From positions 1 through 64,000 of the forward strand of contig JAAMXP010000545.1 of assembly GCA_019693395.1 (NCBI GenBank): 64,000 bases of DNA, in the 5' to 3' direction. The number at the start of each line of letters is the position of its first letter. Within the stretch, counting starts at the first letter, position 1. Positions 1 to 10,965 of the stretch are shown here, one piece after another. Below the pieces are notes generated by a model that was not told where the DNA came from, did not search any database, and was given only the letters and a program-made list of their open reading frames with translations. Both the position numbers and the translations under genes were made by a program. The DNA comes from Ettlia oleoabundans (lineage: Eukaryota > Chlorophyta > Chlorophyceae > Chlamydomonadales).

Positions 1-22
1 GGGCGGGCGCGCGCGCGCGCGC
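1..22. repeat. GC dinucleotide microsatellite at window edge
   Basis: The first 22 bases are an almost pure alternating GC run. It lies at the cut edge of the window, probably in an intron of the coiled-coil gene that follows. No function is implied. Confidence 0.8.
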
Positions 23-135
23 ACGTCGCGTTACAGTTACCCTGTACTTGCCGGCATTTATTGTCCGCTCAGATAGATTGCTCTTCATATTTAAGTGAGC
101 AAGTCCAATGTGGTGTCACTTGCATTGGTGTGCAG

Positions 136-1923
136 GCACGCATACTGTCTGAGAGGACGGATGTCCGGGCTGCTCGTGCGGAGCTGCACCTGGTTGAGGC
201 CGAAGAGGCGGTGCAGCATGCGGAGACGGTGAAGAGTGCTCTGATACAGGCAGGTGCAGCTGGCACGCAACATCGTGCAGGTTGCATGAACATTGCCTAG
301 GCAGCAGTTTCACGATCGGGTGGAAAGCAGTGAGAGAGGCAGTGCACAGGAAGCAGAGGGGGACAGCGCAGCAAGCGCGCTGTCGCACTCCCTGGGTGGC
401 ACTGCCGCATCTACTGCCCCCGTCACTGCTGTTGCCTTGTGACGCGGATGCAGGCGCGGCGTGATGCAGACCTGATGCACTCCCGTGCCGAGCATCTTGA
501 AAGGGAGGCGGAGACCATGCTGGAGGTGAGGGCTTTGAGCTCTCCTCTTCATCACCGCTACTATATGTCCACCGCTGGTTGTGCACCTCGGCCAAACGTC
601 CCTAGCTTTGAATTCCATGTGTGGCATTGTTGTAGGTTGGCTCAGAGATCCTGTATGCATGACCTGCATGTGTGTGCAGGGTGCCAAGGCGCTGATGCAG
701 CGAGCCAGCGAGAAGGCAGCAGAGAGCCTGGAGGCCAAGCGCGCCGCGCAACAAGCCCCGGTGAGTGCATAGCCAACCTCGCACCATCGCCTGGCCATAA
801 ACCCTGACTGAGTTGGGGTGCAGGACCCAGCATTGGCCCACGAGCCTGGCGACATCATCCACTTCCTGTTGGACGGCTGTGCTGTCCCCAAGAGCTGCGC
901 AAGTCCCAGCTGGCCTGGTCCTTGAAAAGCGCCTGACAGCAGCTGAGGCTCTGCCCTATTCTATGCTTGTTTCACGGCCATGTGCTTGCCGCCCTGCAGG
1001 AGCTCGAGAGCGGCTTTGATGCGACCATGCCATGCACACCGGAGACTGCTGCCGAGGTGCTGCTGCTGCTGTGGTGGTCTGGCTGCCCGTTGTGTCACAG
1101 ATCCGCTGCGTGCTTGCTTGGTGTTCCCGAGGGTTCCTACAAGGTTAGCACAGTTGCACACGAGGGCCACCAAGTTGCACGTGCACTTGAATGGCACTGT
1201 TGCACTGTCACAGAAGCAGCGCATGGCTGAGGAGATGAAGCAGGCGCAGAATGAGGTGGCATCAGCCCAGGTGCACGCCTCGCAGCTGGCACAGCAGGCT
1301 CGCAGGCAAGCAAGTATGGGCAACGTATGGTGCATGCACTGGGGTGTGTGCTCTTGATCCTTGCTTGCTTTACAATCTGGGTTTGTTACTTTGCAGACCT
1401 GGTGTCTTATGCTGGATGCCTTGTGCTGCTGCGCTTTTTGTTGTTGCAGGAAGGTAGAGCACGTGGGCCAGCTGCAGCAGTCGGCAGAGATGCATGCCAG
1501 CCACATGCGCCGCGTGCTGGCTGATGCCGCCAGCGCCCAGACCGAGGTGCGTGTGCTCCTGATTGCGGCCATGTGATGGCTGTCGCCTCAACTTGTATAT
1601 TGCTTATGCCGGCTGTGGTACATCTTGGCCCAGTTGGCAGTGGATCCTGTAACAAGCAGAGCGGTTAATAGTGGCCTGTCATACAGTCTTGCAACTTGCG
1701 TCCCTAACTGGACTGCCTGCAGGAAGAGGAGTCGCTGAGACACGCGCAATGCAGTGGAGAGGTGGCCACCCGTCGTGCCAGCGCCAGAATGGTGGAGCAG
1801 TGGCAGAGCCTGGAGGCCAGCCCCGAGTGGCAGCAGCTGGCCAGGCGCTTCCCTGAGACTATTCGCCACCTGTCACAAGCTGTCGGCAGTGGCGTGTTGA
1901 GCAAGGCGGACTCGGCAGCCTGA
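136..1923 (+). CDS. Coiled-coil protein, 5' end outside window
   Basis: I see the last seven or so exons of a gene that begins left of the window. Clear blocks are about 136-228, 462-528, 681-759, a weaker stretch near 824-1055, then 1231-1305, 1450-1546 and 1723-1923, ending in TGA. The encoded peptide is rich in Ala, Glu, Gln and Arg with heptad-like spacing (for example MAEEMKQAQNEVASAQ), so a long coiled coil is likely. The intron at 1306-1449 has a GC donor (CAG then GCAAGC), fixed because only that join keeps the frame from QQARR into KVEHVGQ. TGTAA at about 2214 could be its poly(A) signal. I do not recognise the family; a cytoskeletal or basal-body protein would fit but is a guess. 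The parts between 760 and 1230 are the least certain. Confidence 0.6.
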
Positions 1924-3015
1924 GATCCATGTATTGGTAGCAGAAACGGTGCCACCTCAGAAGATTTGACGGGTCGCCTGTAGGTGCACAGCGTCCAGGC
2001 GCGGTCGCCCTTCCGCTTCAACTGAGTTGCTGTTCAGCACCTCAAAAATGCGGATATGGTATGTGATTGCCGCCGCAGTTTCGTTGTTTGTCACCTTTTG
2101 TTTGTCACCTGGTCAAGCTGCATACATGTTTAAGCCTAACAATCACCTTATGCATTTAGTGTCTCGCAGACTGCAGGCACACATTGAAAGGACTCCTTTT
2201 GCTTGTAAATAATGTAAGTAAACAGGTGCTTGGTTCAGTTCCGTCCTTGCAAGGTCCCAAGTCACACCAGCGCACTGCGTCGCAGAGAATATGCGGCTGT
2301 GACAAACTTGCCGTGCTTGCCCAAGTCCGCACCGATACTGGTGCTGTTGCGGGTTTTATTACAGTTGCTGTACAAGATTGCTGCTGGTGGTGAAGCTCAC
2401 GCGGCAGGCAACCCATGTGGTGTCTGTTAAAAGCATACAGCTGCAACACTGGCACGCGGTTGGGTGCAGGAAGCATGCAGAGGATTCTGGGCGTGCCTCT
2501 TAAGTCATTGATAAATGAAAGTTGGACAAGAGAGAGAAAATGTGCCGTGGGTCGTGTATGGGAATTGGGTGACGAATCGGGGGACAAATCGGGGGACGAA
2601 TCAGTGACAGATGGGACAGATCGTGGGGAATGAAAGAGGGAGAGGTCAACATCACGCGAGAGAATGGCTCCACGGTTTTTGTGGTAACACTGCCATAGTG
2701 GAATGATGATATGAAAACTGGGGGTAGGGCTGCATCGCTACAGCACATTGGGAACTGGTGCAGCAGCAGCAGGCCTGCCTCGGCATGCAGGCCGGGTGGA
2801 TGCCTAGTCAGCCGCTTTGCTGGTATTTGGGCAGCCGCCAAGATGGCACAGAGTCAGCTGCCTGGCAGCATCAGCACTTGGTGGTCCACCTTGTCTGCTG
2901 CGGCGACTAGACTACCTGCCTGTCTGACTGGCTGGTTGGCTTGCTACAGGCTACTGGCTGGCACATGCAAATGCAGGCTGTAGCTACATTAGCGCAGCCA
3001 GCCACCACTAGGCAA
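1924..3015. other. Convergent intergenic region
   Basis: This is the space between the 3' ends of the coiled-coil gene (+) and the hydrolase gene (-). It should contain both 3' UTRs; TGTAA on the plus strand near 2214 suits the left gene. Apart from a short tandem repeat near 2571 I see no gene here; the open frames have no recognisable protein. Confidence 0.6.
2571..2602. repeat. Short 12-bp tandem repeat
   Basis: About two and a half imperfect copies of the unit GACGAATCGGGG lie in the intergenic region. It is too short to call a minisatellite with confidence. Confidence 0.6.
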
Positions 3016-6000
3016 TCACCACGAGATGGTCCAGCTGGTAGGCTCCGGCTCAGACTTCGGCTTCTCCTCCGGCTTAGGCTTGGGCTTGGGCTTGGGCTTG
3101 GGCTTCTCCTCGTTGTGCCGGGTGGTGGCAGCAGTAGCCACTGCGCCCTCCCCTTCATTCACCCACTCGACAACAAGCTCCCCCTCATCATCATCATCCG
3201 GCTTGGGCTTTTCTGCCTCATCCTCCTTGCCCCCCGTGGGATCCTTAGCACCATCCCCATCGTCCTTGTCAGACGGGGCCGGCTTAGGCACTACGGGTCC
3301 GCCCTGGTCGTACCGCCTGTCTGGTGTGAGGACTGCCAGCTGTCCGTCTTCCACCTGGTACATCTGCACCAGCTCCTGCAGGTCTGACTTGCCCTTGGAC
3401 TCCAACCACGCCAGGCAGGCAGTGAAGTAGTCTGCATCAGGGGCATATCAGTTGGGCAGTTCAGGTAAGCACGTGGGATGGGCTTAAGGCAGGCAGGCAG
3501 GGAGCGGGGGAAGGTGAAGAAGGAAGGCAGGCAAGAAGGACGGTAGTGCCGTGAATAATGCTGCCAGCTAGGGGCATTGGAAGGTGCCAGCTGGCAACTA
3601 CTATGCTTGGCAGGGTGCTGCAAATAAAAACAAGGCAGTAATGCAGCAGAGTCCCACCCGCCAGGCACAACCACCACAGGCAGGGCTGGCCGGTAGATGC
3701 ATGTTTCGATGTAAGCAGCATGGCATTGAGCAGAGAAGGAAGCAAGAGGGGGAAGAAAACGCACCCGAGACGGCGTCGTGTCGGCCGTAGGCCACCATTA
3801 GCGCCTGCTGTATGGGGCTAAAGCGCAGCACCAGGGAAAGCGTCTTGCTGTTGGGTGTCAGCCAGGGCAGCTTCTCCTGCAGCCTCTTGGTCCACTCAAA
3901 GGCGCGGGAGCTGGGGGTCTGCGGCAGATTGAGGGGCAGGCCAGAGGGGCATACAATAAGGGGGGCGGCGGACAGGTGGGGCTGGATGGCTTCGTCACTG
4001 GGGTGGGGAGATAAGGGGGGGAAGATGCATGACAAACGGCCGGCGGCACAAAGTCGCACAGCACAATGAGTCACCTATGTTGGTAGGGAGGCAGGACATC
4101 CTCCCACCGAATATACACAAATCCCCTCGCATCGAGCCACCCCCCTCACCTTGTCCTCGTGAGGGTCTGCCAGCAGCCAGCCCTCGCCATCCAGCATGCC
4201 AATCTGGCGCAGCCCCTGCACAATCTGCTGCGACTGCTCCGGCGAGATCTCGGCGGATCGGTCTGAGAAGTAGGTGGGCTTCACACGGCGCTTGGGGGAC
4301 TGCATGATGGGCAGGCAGGCAGGTGGACGGGCGGGGGGGTGGGGGGGCGTTGGGGGCGTGGCAGCAAGAAATGGTTGGATGCCGCTTTAGCAGCACGAGT
4401 GGTGCAAGTAAACTGCGACCACTGGATTTGTTGATCACAGTCACAGATGATTCAGGAGAAACGAGTCAGGAGCTGCAGGTGGCATAAGATAGACACCCCC
4501 CAAAGCTGGTGTGCACATGGGGAATGTGAGTGCGGCTCAGGGGGAGCTGACCAGGCAGGCTGAGGCGGCTGCCCTGGGGTGCCAATGCTATGTGCCGCAA
4601 CAATATCTCACCGTGATTAGATCTGAAGGAACGCCGTTGCTAGTGAGAAACTTAACATTTGCCTTTGCATCCGCGGTGCTGCCATCACGCTGCAGCATGG
4701 GCAACAGCAAGAATGTTCAAATCAGTACAAGCAACACAAGCACAACATGCTCGCATTCACAGCACCAGGTCGTTTGCACACAACCTGACAGTTGCGAGTA
4801 GGAAATACGGCCTCATTTCCCCCTGCAACGGCCCCATCCTGAGATGACAAGAGGCAACCGAAATGCTATAGATACAGATACAAAAGGGCAGGAGATTCAG
4901 GGCCACACCTCCATGCGCACAAAGACTGTGGGCGGGTAGTCGGGGACAGCCAGGTTGCCCCTCCAGTCGTGTGCAAAGCTGGTAGGCGTTGCTACCTCTG
5001 CAATTGGGCATCCAATGGGCAAGCGTTCTGTGTTAGCAACACTGGTGCCCTGATATCACAAGCAATACAAATGTGCTGAAGCTCAAGCTGAAGGTCTACA
5101 GCAAGTTTATATCCTCGCCGGCCCCCTGTCCATTCACCTGATATGATGCCCTGCACCCTGGGCACAAACTCCCCCGCCTTGGCCTGCTCCGCCGCCACCT
5201 GCAGCGCGGCGGGCAGCTTGAGCGCCAGGGTGCCGCCGCTGGATGCACCCCACAGGTACAGCGGCTTGTCTGCAAGCTTGTGGTCCAGCAGGAATTTGGT
5301 GACGGTGGCAATCACCTGCGACATCAGCGAGACGGAGATGCACGTGTGCGACAGGTCAAGCGGAGCGTAATGAAGCAGACCAGCGTGCCAAGCTGGGGGC
5401 AAACCGTGTTCCACCATACCGGCACAGTCGACCGCACACCGTCGCACATTACCAGACCAACCAAAGCGTTCCTCCATTTTTAGCGTGCTTGATCTTGCTG
5501 CAGCTGAGCATAACACAAAGCACAACATGGCACAGCACGGCACAGGACGCCAGCCTCATCAGCCCTGCTGCTGCCATCTACCCACCCAGCCCCACACTCA
5601 CGTCGGGCTGGTCGTTCTTGTAGCGCGCCCGCTTGTCGCTGGAGCTCCAGCACAGCACCTTGTCGTCGTTTGGGTCAAGGGCCAGCACGTTGTAGCCGCG
5701 GGCCAGCGCCTGCTTGGTGTGGCTGACGTGCTCGGGGAAGCCTGCAGGGAAGAAAGCGTTGGATGATGTGGCGGCAATCCTGGGCGCATGTAGCCTGCCA
5801 ATGGGCGACTCCAAGCCCGGCAGGGCATAGCAAGGTTTTGGTGGCAGCGTGGAATTTGTGTTTGGCAGCATTCACTGCATGCATGCTTGCTTGCATTTGT
5901 GATTTACTGTGCTGCTGCTGGTCTCAGCACCAGCAGTCCTCCTTTCCGGCGGAAGCCCACCTATGCAGTTGGGGCACAGCTGGGAGTCAAAAGGAAAGAA

Positions 6001-6590
6001 GTTGCGGGCGCTCCTGGCGCAACCATGGAAGAAGACCTGCGGTGGCGATCACATGTGGGGGCAGCATCAGCGGTGTGCCGCGGGTGGGAAGCTTCATTCA
6101 TGAATCGCATACTGCCGGGGCATGCCGCGACAGAGTGCGCTGTGCAAATGTGCAAGCTTCAGGCATGCAGGAGCACATCGGCAGCTGGTGATGGTGCTGG
6201 GAGGTGCTGCTCATGCTATTGATGGTGTGCCAGTCGTGCCTTGGTCCGCTGCCCAGCTGCTGATGCTGCATAAGGGCTAGCTGCGACAGATACCTCATTA
6301 GGCTGCCAGGGAGATCCGCTGCAGCATACAGCAGAGCACCATGTGCATGCGCCCCGCGTGCCAGCCAAAGTCGTTGCATGCAGGCTGGCACCATCAGTCT
6401 TGCTGCTCACCACGGTGCTGACTGAGTTCTCCGCCAACTGATAGTAGTGGGTCCTGTCGTAAGCGTCTAGAATCTCGGGCTTCAGGCCCCGGTTGGTGCC
6501 GCTATACTCTGCTGCTGCGCCAGCCAAAAGCGCCAGCGCCAGCGCCGAGATGAATGCCAGCCGTGCCTGACCTGCTGCCATGTTGTGCAT
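3016..6590 (-). CDS. Secreted or ER alpha/beta hydrolase with charged Lys-Pro tail
   Basis: Eight exons join in consistent phase to 481 residues: 6590-6411, 6036-5961, 5741-5602, 5315-5138, 4997-4909, 4299-4150, 3981-3765 and 3431-3016. Residues 1-27 form a signal peptide (MHNMAAGQARLAFISALALA followed by LLAGAAA). An oxyanion-hole region VFFHGCARSARNFFP and a Cys pair CPNC follow, then the nucleophile elbow LYLWGASSGGTLAL, with Ser expected to be catalytic. GRHDAVSDYF near the end of the domain is a plausible site for the acid and His. The fold belongs to the alpha/beta hydrolase superfamily; the substrate cannot be read from sequence. The last ~100 residues are acidic, then a run of Lys-Pro repeats, probably disordered and exposed. 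A second ATG lies three codons downstream of the chosen start. Confidence 0.85.
3071..3106 (-). repeat. Hexanucleotide repeat coding the Lys-Pro tail
   Basis: About six imperfect GGCTTG units (plus strand) encode alternating Lys-Pro near the C-terminus of the hydrolase. The coding phase is kept, so length changes would add or remove Lys-Pro pairs. Confidence 0.8.
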
Positions 6591-7568
6591 CTATGAGGAG
6601 GTTGCTTTTCAGCCTATAAGCGTCGATCTGCAGGGATGGTGGAAGATTGGGCTCCCTGTCAGTCTGACGGGAGCGGAATCTGGTCGGGCTAGGGACCTGT
6701 GAAACAGGAACTGCCCGACAACGGGGGAGCCATGACGAGTTGGAGGCGCTGGATTGACCCTCCGGTTTGCTGCCATCTGTGCAATTGCCACATATTTTAA
6801 CACAAAAACAGTCGTGGGCTGCGTCCAGGCAGCAGCAGTCGTAAGGCGCCAGCGCTGGTCAGCTTCCAGGCGAGGCGCCGAAAAGCACCGCCCGGCCCCG
6901 CCCTGTGCCTGTTGGAGCGCCGGCCCGCGAAGCGGCCGTGCCGACCCTCGCCATTGCGGCTCACCTGGGAATCGTGCACTGTGTAGCGCCGCGTCAGGCA
7001 GCAACGATTGCTCTGCCGAATGCAACTCGCACGTGCTGTTCCCTCTCCGCGCAGAGCACCACGAGCTTAGGAATTATCCCAAATGCGGTATGTGAGGGGT
7101 GCTTTTGACCACAACGCGTTCATAACTTCGGGCAGCGAAGGCAAACCACGCACAGCACGGGGCAATTGCAGCCGGCCTAAGGCGTGAAGCGCAGCTTGCT
7201 TGATCACAAACCACATGAAACGTATGTAGCAACCAACTGCACGAGGTGCCGGGCCTTTCGGGGCGCGAACAGGGGTATCGAACCCTAGGTGGCTGCTACA
7301 CCAGCTGCACCAGGCGACTACCCGCCTATGGCTTTTTCGCCTCTCCGCCGGAAGTTACACTGCACGGTTTCCATTGGAAAGATGACAAGTGTCGAAGTAA
7401 TGAAATCAATATTGTACAAAAAAAGAGGAAGGAACGGCTGCCACAAGGTATCAGCTTAAGTCCTGACCAGCGCAGCACTGCCTGCCGTTTTACGTCAGGT
7501 CAGGACAGAGCCCGCTGCCTGCCGTTTTACGTCAGGTCAGGACAGAACGCACTGCCTGCCGTATCACG
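6591..7568. other. Intergenic region between SDR 3' end and hydrolase 5' end
   Basis: The right part holds the 3' UTR of the SDR gene: TGTAA on the minus strand at 7353-7357 is a good poly(A) signal. The left part should be the hydrolase promoter; an AT-rich patch lies at about 6788-6802, and a very GC-rich stretch covers about 6840-6960. I see no convincing protein-coding exon. A tRNA-like SINE candidate (7274-7312) and a 37-bp tandem repeat (7481-7591) are listed separately. Confidence 0.55.
7274..7312 (-). repeat. Possible tRNA-derived SINE remnant (Pol III A and B box-like)
   Basis: Read on the minus strand, 7312-7301 gives TGGTGCAGCTGG, which fits the Pol III A-box consensus, and 7284-7274 gives GGTTCGATACC, one mismatch from the B-box consensus. 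The two are only 16 bases apart, too close for a working tRNA, and no acceptor stem is visible. A decayed tRNA-derived element is the most I would claim. Confidence 0.3.
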
Positions 7569-7591
7569 TCAGGTCAGGACAGAGCTCACAT
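7481..7591. repeat. Three-copy 37-bp tandem repeat over the SDR stop codon
   Basis: Three near-identical 37-bp units begin at 7481, 7518 and 7555; the shared core is CCTGCCGTTTTACGTCAGGT (last copy has a small variant). The TGA stop of the minus-strand SDR gene (7569-7571) lies inside the third unit, so the repeat occupies the start of its 3' UTR. Confidence 0.9.
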
Positions 7592-9374
7592 TGATGCTGC
7601 TCACATCAACATGATCTGGGGCGCTGATGCACCAAAACACCGCCTGGACGACGTCCGAGGCGTGCAGAAGCGCGCCAAGCTGCTGCGGGCTGCCTGCCGC
7701 GCCATGGTGCTGGATACCATCTGATGCTGCATCCATTGCTGCCGCGTCGGCACTGCCACCCTCCTCTGCTGCCGCTCCGCCTCCTGCTGCTTCCCCGCTG
7801 CTGCTGGACCGCGTCTTGTTGCGGCCGGCTCGGGCACGAAAAAAGTAGGAGTTGAGGGCGGTGGGCGTAATGGTGCTGACACGCAGTGGCACGCCCCTCT
7901 CGCGCGCCTCTAACCTGCGACATATGTGACCGTGGGGGGCATTGAAGGAGAGGTCAGCATGCGGGGAGTCGCAGAAAAGCAGGCGGGTGATGCGAGGAAA
8001 GCATGCCAGGGACAGGACAGCAAAACGCAGTTGCCTTCTGTGGGAAGCAATAATCTTGCCAAGGAGCGGCACCCACATTCCACTGCGGTGTCCACCCACA
8101 GCCCTACAACCCACCTCAGCTCTTGTGCCATCGCGCAGACAGCCTGCTTGGTGGCGGCATGCATGCCGCTGCCCTCCTCAGCACAGCAAATGTTGATGAC
8201 ATGGCCCCATTGCTGCCGCTCCTCCATACTCTGCACCCACCCATACAGCAGAGCAAGATATTACCGTTACCTCTACTTGCAACGCCAGCTATCGCACAGC
8301 AGCTGTTGCTACACGGCCAGGAAACCAAATTACATGCGGCACAAGGCCCTAAGGCAGCAGCAGGCATTTTAAGCAGAAAGGCAGGCAGGCAAGTGGCAGG
8401 CAGTCACAGGCATGCAGCGCTGGCAACAAGCAGCCATGCTTGCCTGCACCGTCTCCCGAGTAGCCAGCGCAGTGCCCAACACATTGGTGCTTACGGTTTC
8501 CACCCAAGCTGCTGTGCTGCCATCCATCAGTGACACGTCTGTGCGCGACACAGCTGCAAAGGAAGGCCGGCACCATGGCGGCGCATTCGTCAAAACTCAA
8601 CGAAGCCCAGCCTGATAGGCAACGCAACGACATCCTTGCTTTGCCAGTAGGGCGGTTGATGCTACATTTTGAGCTATTCCCTCATTGGAGAGTACAGGTG
8701 CAACCCCAACTGCGAGCCTCGGCAGCAACAGAAGCAGCAGCAGCAAGCCAGCGCAAAGAAGAGCTTGCCCCACCCACCTGCATTGTTGACCAGCAGGTCA
8801 ATCCCAGCGCCCGGCCAGCGCTTGGCCACAATGCGCGGTAGTGCCGCAACCTCCGCCTCCTTAGTCAGGTCTGCCACCACAGGCAGGAACTCGCCAGGCG
8901 GTACGCCCGCCTCCAGTACCGCTTGTTGCAGCTTCTCCAACTGTGGGTAGCAGCAGGGCACAGACGAAGGCAAGCACCCATCAGACGTGGGACTAACGAG
9001 GGCTATTTCGCTTACCACTGGCCAGAGCAGGGCAGCACATGTTACAAGGATGATAATGCCTGTAGCCCGAGGGCATAATACGCAGTGCTCGACACTTAGG
9101 CAAGGTGCAGGCTGATCGCATTACAGCTGCCCTACGGTGCGGCGCAAGGAATGGCCACCACTCAATGCCGCATCATCCTCAGCAGCCGGGGCACCTGTGC
9201 CTTGCGCCTGCTGACTGCCACCACCCGCAGCCCCACCACCGCCAGGGAGGTGGCCAGCTCCCATCCCACGCCAGAGCCGGCGCCTGTAACAAGCGCCACA
9301 CGGCCTCGCTGACGCTCCAATCCATACGCTGCTGCTGTCGCCACCGCAGTTGGCACCGGCGCCTGCACGCCCAT
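7569..9374 (-). CDS. DHRS11-like short-chain dehydrogenase, active site degenerate
   Basis: Five exons (9374-9195, 8940-8778, 8553-8444, 8230-8115, 7914-7569) give 304 residues if translation starts at ATG 9374. The protein aligns along its length with human DHRS11-type SDRs: cofactor loop TGAGSGVG, VADLT, then GSTAAWVETVSTNVLG, and a C-terminal block AVFWCISAPDHVDVSS. The usual NNAG reads NNAA across the exon 2-3 junction. The catalytic YxxxK reads HAATK, and about eight residues before it are missing, so normal oxidoreductase chemistry is doubtful. The intron at 8231-8443 has a GC donor. ATG 9374 lies only 141 bp below the last guanylate kinase exon. A phase-0 acceptor at 9363 would instead fuse this domain in frame to guanylate kinase; see findings. 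Confidence 0.85.
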
Positions 9375-9514
9375 AGCAAGTGCGCAAAAAGGCACGCCAC
9401 ATGCGCTATCAGGAAAAGAGCATGTGCACTCAAAAAAGCTCGTAGACGTGTTGATATGGTTACAAACTTTTGGATACACCAGTGCACCAGAAGCTCCGCT
9501 GTCGCTATGCCCAC

Positions 9515-10965
9515 CTGCTCTATTGGCGGTGAGCCAGCCTGCAGCTGTCCGTCGCCATTGGAGTGCAGCCAGCCCTTAAAGGTGGCTGCCGAGTTGAGCG
9601 GCGCGCCACTGGGGCTTCGTTGCAACCCCTGCGAGGCATCGCCACCGCTGTTGCCACCTCCACTGGACCCGGTGGCGGCAGAGGTAGCTGCTGCGCCTGC
9701 CGCTGCTGCAACAGCCCCCGCTGCCGCAGCAGCGGCAGGGGCGCTGCCGCTCTCTGGCCCACCGACCTCTCCCGCAAGCGCACGTTGCGCTATTGCCTTG
9801 AGCTGGCGATATGCCTCCTCCACCTCGGTATTCACAATCACATAGTCATACAGGCCCGCCTCCTTCACGCTTTCCAGTTCCTCCTGAGCATTGCGCAACC
9901 GCGTGGTGATCTGCTCTTCGCTGTCTGCATGGCGGGGAAGGGAAAGGGGGCGCAGCCAGGAGACCAGGATGCGTTGAGCATAGTGAAGAATTTGCAAGGC
10001 AGGACAGGAGGATTGACATCACATAATGGCAAACACTGACAACTTTTTGCCGGCCAGCCGCTGTGTGCATTCCAGCCACAGGACAACAGTCTGATGTGGC
10101 TCACCAGTGGCGCGGCCGCGCAGCCTGTGCTCCAGCTCTTCAAGGCTTGGGGGCGCGATAAACACGAATATCGCCTTCAACCCTGCTTTTCGTACCTGCA
10201 CGTTGGAGAGCAACACCGGCATGGACAATTAAGTCCAGCCAGAGACCGGTGTTACTTGGCTGGCAAGCAAAGCTGAGCTCGCAACCGGGCACTGCTGATC
10301 TGGTGTGTATATATGTGCAAGGGAGGGCGAATCGAGGGGTAAGGTGCTGCCGACAAAACACTGGTGGAGATTGGTGGTCGCACACTAGGTTTCATCACCC
10401 AACTGCCCCTTCTATATCACACACCTGGCGTGCACCCTGCACATCAATGTCCAGCACGCAACAGCGCCCGGCCGTCGCCACATCGTGCACCGCCTGCACC
10501 GAGGTGCCGTAGATGTTCTTGTGCACGTGCGCGTACTCAAGAAACCTGCCCGCTGCAATGTCAGCCTCCATGGCATCGTGAGTCGTGAAATGGTAGTGCA
10601 CGCCGTTCTGCAGTTCAAGGCAAGCACGATGAGAGGGGTCGGGGCAGGCTGGCGGCACGAGCGGCGGCGCCGCAGTCCCAGCCGTGCAGCCACAAGCCGC
10701 CGTAGCAAGCAAGTCTATGGGATGCTGGGCCTGTGCCAGCGCCCGTGCCCGGTAATCTCACCACTTCGCCCTCGCGGGGTGGCCGAGTGGTGTGGCTGCA
10801 AGAGAAGCCATAGCGCTTGTCTTCCATAAGCCGATTTATAAGAGTGCCCTTGCCCACACCCGAGGGACCGACGATAACCAGCGCCGAGGGGCGCACACGA
10901 GGAGACCCCTCTTCCGCCGCCGCCCCTTCCTCAGGAGCCTGAGGAACGCTCTGCTCGGCGCCCAT
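9515..10965 (-). CDS. GMK: Guanylate kinase, probably fused to downstream SDR
   Basis: Guanylate kinase phosphorylates GMP to GDP with ATP. Four exons (10965-10762, 10607-10425, 10195-10105, 9924-9515) encode 296 residues. The start [14 protein letters not shown] leads into the P-loop [10 protein letters not shown], the GMP-binding [11 protein letters not shown] and NGVHYHF, and the conserved [16 protein letters not shown]. The kinase domain closes with [17 protein letters not shown]. An Ala/Gly-rich linker of about 85 residues follows. There is no stop codon: unspliced, this frame runs on to 9179, straight through the SDR exon in the wrong frame. A donor at 9515/9514 (GAGCAG then GTGGGC) and an acceptor at 9363 would join it in phase 0 to the SDR. 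MGAEQS could also be an N-myristoylation signal if Met is removed. Confidence 0.9.

Noticed and set aside
4326..4356. G-run resembling a G-quadruplex in a hydrolase intron
   Set aside because: The G tracts are real, but such runs are common in GC-rich introns and nothing else suggests a function.
7225..7340. A functional tRNA gene
   Set aside because: The T-loop-like sequence is present, but the T stem has mismatches, there is no acceptor stem, and the A to B box spacing is too short.
9179..9514. Uninterrupted extension of the guanylate kinase frame
   Set aside because: The extension passes through an SDR exon in the wrong frame and gives Trp/Arg/Cys-rich nonsense. Splicing at 9514/9363 explains both genes better.
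9105..9845. Plus-strand open frame of 246 codons
   Set aside because: It is antisense to guanylate kinase linker and SDR exons; its composition is His/Cys/Arg-rich and matches no family. It is open only because of the GC-rich coding strand.
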